The position numbers and the translations under genes were made by a program. The notes beneath the pieces were generated by a model. That model had not been told where the DNA came from and did no database searches. It saw only the letters and a program-made list of their open reading frames with translations. Below are positions 56,800 to 64,000 of a DNA stretch of 64,000 nucleotides, piece by piece. Each line of letters starts with the position of its first letter. Position 1 is the stretch's first letter. The stretch lies in the NCBI RefSeq assembly GCF_004118975.1, contig NZ_CP035376.1, positions 1,922,001-1,986,000 on the forward strand, read 5' to 3'. Source of the stretch: Luteimonas sp. YGD11-2. Lineage in GTDB: Bacteria > Pseudomonadota > Gammaproteobacteria > Xanthomonadales > Xanthomonadaceae.

Positions 56800-58161
56800 G
56801 TGTCGCATGTCAGCCGGATGTCGAAGGTGTTCTGGGGCGAGGGCCTGTTCCTTCGGCCACAGCATTTCCAGCGCCAGGACGCCTATCACGAAGCCCGCAT
56901 CCACGATCTCGCGCGCAGCCTGCATCCGTATCCATGGGGTGTGCGCCGGCTGAAGTTCGATGCACAGAGCCTCGCCAACGGCAGCGTGCGCGCGCTCGAA
57001 CTCTCGGCGATCTTCGCCGACGGTGAAACCTATGACGCGCCTGCGCACGACCAGCTGCCCGATGCACTGTCGCTCTCGGGGCTGCCGGCCGGCGTGCAAT
57101 CGACGACCGTCCATCTCGCGCTGCCGCTGCTGCGCGATCACGGTGGCAACTGCGGCAATGGTCAGGACGACGCCACGGCACGCTCACCGCGCTACCGGCA
57201 GGCGGACCTTGCCACCCCGGACCTCTACACCGACGCCGCCTCCGCCGAACTTGCCTATCTGCACAAGGCGGTGCGCCTGTTGACGGATGACCAGCCACGA
57301 GACGCCTACACCACGCTGCCGGTGGCCCGCGTCCGGCGCACGGCGACCGGTGGTTTCGAATTCGACGACGCCTTCATGCCTTCCGCGCTGCACGTACAGG
57401 CGTGCGCCCCGCTCAACCTGCAACTCCGGCAGCTGCTGGATGCGCTGCAGGCTAAGGTGGACGCGCTGTATGGCCTGCATCGCGAACCGTCGCAGAACAT
57501 CATCGAGTTCCGGTCGGGTGACATCGCGTCCTTCTGGCTGCTGCATACGGCGTCGTCGGCGTACGCCGCGCTCTCGCACCTGTTCCGCAACGGCGACTTC
57601 CATCCGGAACGCCTGCACCAGGAGCTGCTGCGCCTCGCCGGTGCGTTGCTGACGTTCACCAAGGCCTACGGGCTGGCCGACCTGCCCCATTACGACCATG
57701 CTCATCCCGAAGACGGCTTCGAGCGCCTGTTCGGGATCATCCGTGAGCTGCTCGACACGGTGATCTCGGCGCGCTACTTCCAGATCGCGCTGTCGGAAGT
57801 GAAGCCATCGTTCCACCTGGGCCGCATCGACTCCCAACGCATCGATGACCATTCCGCGTTCTATCTCGGCGTGGGTGCCGATATGCCCGGCCAGGAACTC
57901 GTGCAGACGGTACCGGTACGCTTCAAGGTGGGCGCACCGGACGACGTCGAGAAGTGCGTGCTGTCCGCGCTGCCCGGCGTGAGGCTGGTGCACGCTGCGC
58001 AGGTGCCGGCGGCGATCCCGGTCAGGCCCGGCAGCCACTACTTCAGCGTGGAGGCACGGGGCCCGCTGTATGAGCGGATGCTCAAGGCGCAGTCGATGAT
58101 GATCTATGTGCCTGCCGGCATCCAGGACCTCAAGCTCGAACTGATCGCGGTGGCGCCATGA
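56800..58161 (+). CDS. tssK: Type VI baseplate subunit TssK
   Basis: Trimeric connector between baseplate and membrane complex. 453 residues from GTG 56800, which has AAAGGA 7 nt upstream; ATG 56818 (MSKVFWGEGLFL) is the alternative. The front motif FWGEGLFLRPQHFQRQDAYHEARI is diagnostic; the middle has LNLQLRQLLDALQAKVDALYG; and the C-terminal part contains HYFSVEARGPLYERMLKAQSMMIYVPAG. It overlaps tssL by 4 bp (ATGA). Confidence 0.95.
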   Translation: MSHVSRMSKVFWGEGLFLRPQHFQRQDAYHEARIHDLARSLHPYPWGVRRLKFDAQSLANGSVRALELSAIFADGETYDAPAHDQLPDALSLSGLPAGVQSTTVHLALPLLRDHGGNCGNGQDDATARSPRYRQADLATPDLYTDAASAELAYLHKAVRLLTDDQPRDAYTTLPVARVRRTATGGFEFDDAFMPSALHVQACAPLNLQLRQLLDALQAKVDALYGLHREPSQNIIEFRSGDIASFWLLHTASSAYAALSHLFRNGDFHPERLHQELLRLAGALLTFTKAYGLADLPHYDHAHPEDGFERLFGIIRELLDTVISARYFQIALSEVKPSFHLGRIDSQRIDDHSAFYLGVGADMPGQELVQTVPVRFKVGAPDDVEKCVLSALPGVRLVHAAQVPAAIPVRPGSHYFSVEARGPLYERMLKAQSMMIYVPAGIQDLKLELIAVAP

Positions 58162-58943
58162 GCACGCTTCCTCCCGTTCCCGGCGCGATGCCTTCGCTGA
58201 CGCCGCAGCATGCGGCGCCCCCGACCACGGCCGCGGCAACGCCACGCAGCCTGCTCGACCTGATGTCGGACGGTTTCTACCTGCTGGTGCTGCTCAAGCG
58301 TGGGCAGCTGCCGCATGACACCGAGGCCTTCGTGCAGTCGATCCAGCGCTTCCTCGCCCAGGTGGAACGCGGCGCGGCCCGGCTTGGCATCGCCTCGGAA
58401 GATATCTATGCCGCCAAGTACGCGTTCTGCGCCGCGATCGATGAGGCGGTGCTGTCGCAGGCGTCGGCATTGCGCGACACCTGGGAACTCAATCCCCTGC
58501 AGTTGCGGCTCTTCGGCGAGCACCTGGCGGGCGAGCACTTCTTCGACCGGCTGGACGAACTGCGCGCGCAGGGCGCGCCGCGGCTTCCGTCGCTGGAGGT
58601 CTACCACTACTGCCTGCTGCTCGGCTTCGAGGGCAAGTACCGGCTGGAAGGCCCGGAGAAACTGGGCTACCTCACCGCGCGGCTCGGCGACGAGATCGTC
58701 TACCTCAAGGGCAAGCGCACCGGCTTCGCGCCGCACTGGCCGCCGCCGGACAACGTACGCCATGCGCTGCGTCGTGTGGTCCCGCTCTGGGCGCCGGCGG
58801 TGGTCGTCGCCTGTTTCGGTCTGATCGGCTACTTCGGGCTGCACGCATGGACCGGCCAGCAGACCGAAGAGCGCCTTGCCGCATACAACCAGGTCGTGCA
58901 GATGCCAGAACGCACGGCCCATATCACCATCACCCTGCCGTGA
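58158..58943 (+). CDS. tssL: Type VI membrane-complex protein TssL (DotU family)
   Basis: Inner-membrane component that recruits TssM and the baseplate. 261 residues, with a long proline-rich front (1-27), the DotU cytoplasmic domain (SLLDLMSDGFYLLVLLKRG, YAFCAAIDEAVLSQ, FFDRLDELRAQG) and one C-terminal membrane helix (LWAPAVVVACFGLIGYFGL, about 212-231). There is no fused peptidoglycan-binding extension, unlike some TssL proteins. It overlaps tssK; the right-arm VgrG starts 7 bp after it. TssM, its usual partner, is not in the window. Confidence 0.93.
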   Translation: MSTLPPVPGAMPSLTPQHAAPPTTAAATPRSLLDLMSDGFYLLVLLKRGQLPHDTEAFVQSIQRFLAQVERGAARLGIASEDIYAAKYAFCAAIDEAVLSQASALRDTWELNPLQLRLFGEHLAGEHFFDRLDELRAQGAPRLPSLEVYHYCLLLGFEGKYRLEGPEKLGYLTARLGDEIVYLKGKRTGFAPHWPPPDNVRHALRRVVPLWAPAVVVACFGLIGYFGLHAWTGQQTEERLAAYNQVVQMPERTAHITITLP

Positions 58944-58950
58944 GCCCCAT

Positions 58951-61902
58951 ATGGACATGCCTGCTCTGGCCCGTGACGCGCTTGCCGCGCTCTCGGTACC
59001 TTCGCAACGCGCCCGCCTGATCCAGCTGGGTGCGTCCCGGCCGGGCGTGCCGGTCGACGGCCTGGTTGTCGAGCGCTTCCATGGATCGGAAGCCGTATGC
59101 GCGCCATTCCGCTTCGAGGTCGACGTGCTGTCGACCTCGGCGTTCGTCGACTCCGGCCAACTGCTCGGGGAGACACTTTCGCTGCATCTGCGACGCGCCG
59201 ACGGAGGCATGCGCGACTGGCATGGCCTGTGTGCGGAGGTCGCGCCGCTGGGCGGCGACGGTGGCCTGGCACGATACCGGCTGACCCTCGCACCGTGGAC
59301 GGAGTGGCTGCGCCATCGCCGCGATGCGCGCATTTTCCAGGACATGGATGTACGCGGGGTGGTCGAGACCATGCTCGGTGACGTCGGGCGCGCAACGTGG
59401 CGCTTTGATGTCACCCGCAGGCTTCCGGTGCATGCGATCACGACGCAGTACCGTGAGACCGACTGGGATTTCCTCACCCGCCTGCTCGCGGAGTCCGGCC
59501 TCGCCTGGCGCTACGAACACACGCAGCGCGGCGTCGGGGCGGGCGCGGACGATAGTGACCCCGGGCATACGCTGGTGATCTTCGATGCCGATGCGGAGCT
59601 GCCGTCGCCGGTGCGGCTGCGCTTCCATCGTGCGGATGCGAGCGAAGCCGAGGATTCGATCACGGCGTTGGGCGAACGGCGCGAACTGGTGCCCAACCGC
59701 AGCGTGGCCAGCAGCTGGCACAGCGAGCGCGTGGAGGCGGTCAGCAGCGAGGCGGCCGCTGCCCATCACGATGCGATCCCCACGCTCGAAGTCTACGTGC
59801 AACCGCGTGCCGGTCGCTTCGCAGACCCTGCCCATGCCAGCGAGGAAGCGACATTCCGCCTCGACGCCGCGCGCCTGCGTGGCTGGCGACTGGAGGGGGC
59901 GGGCTCCGCGCGTGTGCTCGCGGCAGGCCAGCCCATCTCGATTGCCCAGCATCCCCGGCATGGAGGCGCCACGCTGGTGCCGCTGGCGGTCGAGCATGTC
60001 GGCACCAACAACCTCGGTTCGGGCATTACCGCGCTGCTCGCACAGCCCGAGCTCGAACACGGAAGCTACCGCAACCGTTTCGTTGCCACCCCGGCAGAGG
60101 TGCCCGTGGCACCGCTCCCGGCGGACCGGCCACGTGTCCATGGTCCGCAGACCGCGCGCGTTGTCGGTCTTCCCGATGCGGCGGTGACTCCGAGCCGCGA
60201 CCACCAGGTGCGCATCCAGTTCGCCTGGCAACGCGGCGAACACCCGAACCCCGGTGGCCTGTCTGCAGGGTCGCACGCGCCCGGTGACCACACCTCGGGG
60301 ACGTGGGTTCCGGTCGCGGAATGGCTGGCCGGCCCGAACTGGGGCAGCCACTTCCTGCCACGCATCGGCGCGGAAGTGCTGGTCGAGTTCCTGCATGGCG
60401 ACATCGACCAGCCGCGCATCACCGGCCAGCTCTACAACGGCGATGTCGCACCACCGTTTGCAGCCGGCATCGATGGCGGGGCCAACCATCCGGGCACACT
60501 GAGCGGCCTGCATACGCGGGGTCACGACGGCGGCGGGACCCAGCAGTGGGTGATCGATGACACGCCCGGGCAACTGCGCACCCGCCTGCACACCACGCTG
60601 GCCGACAGCCGGCTGGAACTCGGCTACCTGATCGAGCACGGCGACCACCATCGCGGCAGTCTGCGCGGACAAGGTGTGGAACTTGCCACGGCGGGCTGGG
60701 GCAACGTGCACGCAGCGCAAGGCCTGCTGCTGTCGACGACTGCACGCCCGGATGGCGCATCCACGCAGATGGACATGGCAGAAGCGGTGGCGCAACTCAA
60801 GGGCGCCGAACGCACCGCCGAAGCGCTGCATGACACGCTCCGTCAGCAGGCCGTGCCAGGCCTCGATGCCAACGAACGACTCGTCGCGCTGCGCGAGGCA
60901 GTGGATCCCGATGTCGATGGCGCCTATCGAGGCAACGTGGCCGGGCAGCCCGCGATGAAGCCCGACGGCGGCGGTCGCCAACCCGGAGACGAGCCGGTCG
61001 AGCGGTTCGCCGGCGCAAGGCTCATCGCCGAGTCGCCGGAATCGATCGCCTTCGTGACGCCGAAAAGCGCCATCGCGTACGCCGGCGGCGCAATGCACAT
61101 CACCGTGCAGAACGACGCGCACATTGTCGCGGGCCACACCACATCGTGGGTCAGCGGCCAGCACACCGCGCTCTACGCACACGCAGGCCCGATCCGGGCG
61201 ATCGCCGCCAACGGCCCGATCAGCCTGCAGGCGCACACCGGCGAACTCGAACTGCTGGCCGACCAGTCCGTCACCCTCACCGCAACCGACGACCGCATTG
61301 ACGTCCTCGCGCAGCAGAAGATCGTGCTGCAGGCCGGACAGTCGCGCGTGGTGCTCGAAGGCGGCGACATCACGTTCGAATGCCCCGGCGAATTCACGGT
61401 GAAGGCGAGCCAGCATCCGTTCCGCGGGGCTGAAACGAACCCTGCCATCCCTGATCACATGCCACACGAAATCGTCGTACCGCCTGAGATGTTGGCGATT
61501 CGGACCCAAACCCAGTACGGCGGTGAATCGCTCGGAGGCAAACCCTATCGGCTTGAGATTGGGGGAAAAACGATTGAAGGGATATTACCGTCCGATGGGA
61601 CGGTCATGGTGGATGTCCCCAAGGGCGTGAAGAACGGCAAATTCATCGTGTACCCATTCGGCAAAGAACATGGCCCCTGGAGTTGGGATCTGGATCTGAA
61701 GCGGCAGCACCAGACCTCAAAGCACGTCGGCATCCAGTCCAGACTGAAGAATTTGGGCTTCTATACCGGCGCGCTAGACGGTGACTTTGGCCCTAGAAGC
61801 AAGGCTGCCTGGCGCCGATTCCAAGAAAGTAGGAGCCGTTCAACAGCATCGGGATTGCAAGGGACGTCATTGACCACGCTTGGCTCTGGTCACGACATCT
61901 GA
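58951..61902 (+). CDS. vgrG: Evolved VgrG with transthyretin-like and peptidoglycan-binding C-terminal extension
   Basis: Spike protein of 983 residues. The gp27/gp5-like part (about 25-545) has YRETDWDFLTRLLAESGLAWRYEH and VPVAEWLAGPNWGSHFLPR; DUF2345 follows (about 650-830, IDVLAQQKIVLQAGQSRVVLEGGD). An extension begins near residue 830 (base 61440): a transthyretin-like segment (GGKPYRLEIGGKTIEGILPS, then FIVYPFGKEHGPWSW) and a PG_binding_1 domain (about 922-960: GIQSRLKNLGFYTGALDGDFG, ending WRRFQ). Base composition changes at the same place, as if the tail was acquired with its cargo. Transthyretin-like VgrG tails recruit effectors in other systems. Start ATG 58951 lies 7 bp after tssL; the effector gene begins 7 bp after the stop. 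Confidence 0.9.
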   Translation: MDMPALARDALAALSVPSQRARLIQLGASRPGVPVDGLVVERFHGSEAVCAPFRFEVDVLSTSAFVDSGQLLGETLSLHLRRADGGMRDWHGLCAEVAPLGGDGGLARYRLTLAPWTEWLRHRRDARIFQDMDVRGVVETMLGDVGRATWRFDVTRRLPVHAITTQYRETDWDFLTRLLAESGLAWRYEHTQRGVGAGADDSDPGHTLVIFDADAELPSPVRLRFHRADASEAEDSITALGERRELVPNRSVASSWHSERVEAVSSEAAAAHHDAIPTLEVYVQPRAGRFADPAHASEEATFRLDAARLRGWRLEGAGSARVLAAGQPISIAQHPRHGGATLVPLAVEHVGTNNLGSGITALLAQPELEHGSYRNRFVATPAEVPVAPLPADRPRVHGPQTARVVGLPDAAVTPSRDHQVRIQFAWQRGEHPNPGGLSAGSHAPGDHTSGTWVPVAEWLAGPNWGSHFLPRIGAEVLVEFLHGDIDQPRITGQLYNGDVAPPFAAGIDGGANHPGTLSGLHTRGHDGGGTQQWVIDDTPGQLRTRLHTTLADSRLELGYLIEHGDHHRGSLRGQGVELATAGWGNVHAAQGLLLSTTARPDGASTQMDMAEAVAQLKGAERTAEALHDTLRQQAVPGLDANERLVALREAVDPDVDGAYRGNVAGQPAMKPDGGGRQPGDEPVERFAGARLIAESPESIAFVTPKSAIAYAGGAMHITVQNDAHIVAGHTTSWVSGQHTALYAHAGPIRAIAANGPISLQAHTGELELLADQSVTLTATDDRIDVLAQQKIVLQAGQSRVVLEGGDITFECPGEFTVKASQHPFRGAETNPAIPDHMPHEIVVPPEMLAIRTQTQYGGESLGGKPYRLEIGGKTIEGILPSDGTVMVDVPKGVKNGKFIVYPFGKEHGPWSWDLDLKRQHQTSKHVGIQSRLKNLGFYTGALDGDFGPRSKAAWRRFQESRSRSTASGLQGTSLTTLGSGHDI

Positions 61903-61909
61903 CGGGAGA

Positions 61910-63682
61910 ATGGACTCAGTGCTGTACGGAAACCATGATCTGCAACGTGGCGACCATGACGGGAGCCCAACCAGTAACAGGCCACCACGTTGGGGAGGTC
62001 GCGACAATCCACCACCTTTAGCGCAGAACGTTCAGACACCCATGGGTGCAGGCGGCGCGACCGTCGCAGTTCCAGGACATGTCCAGCAACTCCAACGAGA
62101 TCTGCGCGAGCTGGGCTTTGCCGTCATTTCGTCGCCGGACGGTGACTTCGGTCGCTATACTCAATGGGCCGTGCGCGAGTTCCAGATCTACTCACGTATG
62201 GAACGCGTCGCCGCACTCGACGTGGCTCGGCTGCACGAGCTGACTGGCGATCCTAATGCCGGAGAGGGCGCCTCCGAAGTCGCTGTACTGGGCACTGTCC
62301 CAGGAGAGACCCCACCTGTGTCATATTATGTCAGCACCTTGAGACAGGTCGAAAATGCGTCTCCCTATACCGGCCCGATCAGCGGTGTCGTCAATGCGGA
62401 TACGCGTAATGCAATCCGCCACTGGCTCGATAACAGCTATCGGTGCCCAGTAGTCGTTGAGGCTTGGAACGTCAATCGTGGAGCGCGCACCACGACCTTC
62501 AGTAATGGCGTCAACATCTGGCGCCACAACGAAATGACGAGCGGCGCCCCCAGGATCTTCTACCGCGATTTCAGTAATTATTACACCTACCCCGACACCC
62601 GAGAAGAGGGCGATTATCACGTCCTCGGAACTTATTCTGCGTTTGGAAATTGGGGTGGCCCTGCAAGCCTGGTACCAGGGCACACATGGCGAGAGGAGGC
62701 AGAAATGCTTCCACAGCATCTAATTAACGATGCCACCACAACAACCGCCCTCGCACTGCTGCCTGATAACGCCACTGCCTCAACCTACCGTGTAGTGCGC
62801 GCAACAGCTGAACAGGAATGCATGGGCGCATTCGATTCAGTCAATGCCTACGATGACGCTATCGTCTCTCTAGGCCCTTGCCACTGGACACTTGGTGTAC
62901 TCCCCGATGGCGGTTATGACAATGGAGAGCTTCCAGGGTTCCTTGCCTACGTGATGCATCGAAACTTGGAAGATTACCGACAAGCATACGGAAATTTCGG
63001 GCTATATCCTTCAGAGCCATGGGTCGGACAGAACTCGGGACCTCTTTGGCTTAGAGGTCAGTTAAAGTATGCGGGCTGGGCCCGTGTGCATGTAGAAGGC
63101 ACCGAGCCCAACCGGGCCCATGATAATCTTGCACAGCTTCAGGAGTTTGATCGTTCTGCAGACGAGGCCGCTTACTTCAAAAACTGGCACTGGTTCTTTC
63201 GATGGGTCATGGCCGGACGGACGGTTGAAACCGTACGCACTTCTATGTGGGACATGGTCCGCATGCGAATCCGAGACATCCGCTCGTCTAACGTCAACAT
63301 CAACTCGGGCGGCGTCACCATCAATACTACGATGGGCGAAATTTTTACTTCGGAACGCGCCAACGCCGTCATCTTAAGGTGGCATATCTTTCGTCCCGCA
63401 CATGTCACCGGCGCTCGCATTCGTACCAGTATCGCCAATGCCATTTCCGGCTCACCACGTATCGAGTGGAATCTCGCCCCAGCACAGTGGACAGATGACC
63501 ACGAAACAGCGTTGTTGACCCAACTTCTTGTCGATGCCAATCAAGTCAACACTACTCAAACCGCGCTTTCACAATGGCCGAATTATGCTGGTCGGAACGG
63601 CAGGGCCTACATTCTCGGCAACGAACTTGGCAACCTACGAACAGAGCGAAACTCGTTCAACCTCGACACGCTTGGGATCTGA
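61910..63682 (+). CDS. Putative type VI effector with peptidoglycan-binding repeats
   Basis: A 590-residue protein of no named family that I recognise. It begins MDSVLYGNHDLQRGDHD with a disordered front. Residues about 57-100 form a PG_binding_1-like repeat (VQQLQRDLRELGF, DGDFGRYTQWAVREFQ), and about 135-175 a second, weaker one (GPISGVVNADTRNAIRHWL). The rest is large and unassigned. One segment, EQECMGAFDSVNAYDD followed by AIVSLGPCHWTLG, recalls glutamate-containing lysozyme-like sites, but that is a guess. No signal peptide or membrane helix, as expected for VgrG-delivered cargo. It starts 7 bp after the VgrG stop and is followed by a lipoprotein gene. The whole gene is AT-richer than the type VI core. 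Start ATG 61910 is favoured over TTG 61880. Confidence 0.65.
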   Translation: MDSVLYGNHDLQRGDHDGSPTSNRPPRWGGRDNPPPLAQNVQTPMGAGGATVAVPGHVQQLQRDLRELGFAVISSPDGDFGRYTQWAVREFQIYSRMERVAALDVARLHELTGDPNAGEGASEVAVLGTVPGETPPVSYYVSTLRQVENASPYTGPISGVVNADTRNAIRHWLDNSYRCPVVVEAWNVNRGARTTTFSNGVNIWRHNEMTSGAPRIFYRDFSNYYTYPDTREEGDYHVLGTYSAFGNWGGPASLVPGHTWREEAEMLPQHLINDATTTTALALLPDNATASTYRVVRATAEQECMGAFDSVNAYDDAIVSLGPCHWTLGVLPDGGYDNGELPGFLAYVMHRNLEDYRQAYGNFGLYPSEPWVGQNSGPLWLRGQLKYAGWARVHVEGTEPNRAHDNLAQLQEFDRSADEAAYFKNWHWFFRWVMAGRTVETVRTSMWDMVRMRIRDIRSSNVNINSGGVTINTTMGEIFTSERANAVILRWHIFRPAHVTGARIRTSIANAISGSPRIEWNLAPAQWTDDHETALLTQLLVDANQVNTTQTALSQWPNYAGRNGRAYILGNELGNLRTERNSFNLDTLGI

Positions 63683-63686
63683 TGGC

Positions 63687-64000
63687 ATGTCTCGTTCCTA
63701 TATACCATTAATCGCCCTTTCACTGGTCGCTTGCACCCCCCCCCCTGCCCATACGACCACTCCGGAACCAGCCGTGGCGAACCATCCCTGTGCCACCGCG
63801 ACTGCAGAGACTCTGATGGAGATACAAACGCTAGAGAACGATGGCGTGAGCATCTGTCGACACGATGGCGTCGGGGACTGCCTCTATTCCGCTGAAGCCG
63901 GACGGACATTCGAGGTTGGCAGACCAGATCTGAATTATGACGGCCATCCTGACTTTCTGATTCGTGATTTCACGGGTGCATATGGCAAGCATGACGTCGT
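63687..64000 (+). CDS. Lipoprotein, possible immunity protein (runs off the window)
   Basis: At least 104 residues, cut by the window end. It starts MSRSYIPLIALSLVACTPPP, a short signal with lipobox LVAC (C16), so it should be a periplasmic lipoprotein. After a Pro/Thr-rich linker come cysteines (HPCATAT, SICRHDG, GDCLYSAE) and DLNYDGHPDFLIRDFTG, a D-x-N-x-D-G calcium-loop-like motif as in FG-GAP or EF-hand-like proteins. A periplasmic lipoprotein next to a cell-wall-directed effector is the classic place for immunity (compare Tai/Tsi families); that role is inference. It starts 4 bp past the effector stop. Confidence 0.65.
   Translation, partial: MSRSYIPLIALSLVACTPPPAHTTTPEPAVANHPCATATAETLMEIQTLENDGVSICRHDGVGDCLYSAEAGRTFEVGRPDLNYDGHPDFLIRDFTGAYGKHDV

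Noticed and set aside
63682..63711. Nine-codon frame starting at ATG 63682, overlapping the effector stop
   Set aside because: It ends after nine codons; the ATG at 63687 opens the lipoprotein instead.
61430..64000. Prophage or integrative element at the right end
   Set aside because: Composition is shifted but no integrase, transposase, attachment repeat or phage structural gene is visible; type VI cargo exchange explains it better.

Overview
The window is a high-GC gammaproteobacterial chromosome segment, most likely from the Xanthomonadaceae (Lysobacter/Luteimonas/Xanthomonas group). The evidence is the DUF3247 protein, the ccmABCDEFGHI order, the scpA-scpB-rluB block and an Entner-Doudoroff cluster next to a TonB-dependent sugar locus. 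Species cannot be fixed from sequence alone. No rRNA, tRNA, CRISPR array, insertion sequence or integrase was recognised.

Region A (1-22.3 kb) is a sugar-uptake and catabolism locus. After the tail of an MsbA-like ABC protein and a class I fumarase come a UgpC/MalK-type ATPase and, divergently, zwf-glk-pgl-edd-eda, which convert glucose to pyruvate and glyceraldehyde-3-phosphate. On the minus strand follow a TonB-dependent receptor, a lipoprotein of the glycoamylase/GH144 type, a binding lipoprotein, two ABC permeases and a large secreted protein with carbohydrate-binding domains and an alpha/alpha-barrel-like catalytic region. A LacI-family gene completes the set. Three near-identical palindromes (consensus nTGTAAnCGnTTACAn) lie before the ATPase/zwf pair, before the GH144 operon and inside the LacI gene's own promoter. 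They tie the dispersed genes into one predicted regulon. The most economical reading is use of a glucan, possibly beta-1,2-glucan: cleavage outside the cytoplasmic membrane, import, then phosphorylation and Entner-Doudoroff breakdown.

Region B (22.3-38.2 kb) is mostly housekeeping: a YciI-like protein, the condensin partners scpA/scpB with rluB, DUF3247, an omega-amidase/aminotransferase pair, the complete cytochrome c maturation operon (including the 57-residue ccmD), a small DMT transporter, a glutathionyl-hydroquinone reductase and a BamE-like periplasmic protein.

Region C (38.3 kb to the right end) is a type VI secretion system in two divergent arms. The minus arm runs TPR lipoprotein-tssB-tssC-hcp-tssE-tssF-tssG-tssH-unknown small gene-vgrG-DUF4123 adaptor-VasX-like pore-forming effector-DUF6708 membrane protein. 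The plus arm runs tssJ-tssK-tssL-vgrG-effector-lipoprotein. TssM, TssA and a PAAR protein are not in the window. The second VgrG has a foreign-looking, lower-GC C-terminal extension (transthyretin-like fold plus peptidoglycan-binding domain). It is followed by a 590-residue protein with peptidoglycan-binding repeats and an unrecognised C-terminal half, then a lipoprotein cut by the window end. This looks like an undescribed cell-wall-directed effector/immunity pair and is the most promising novelty here.
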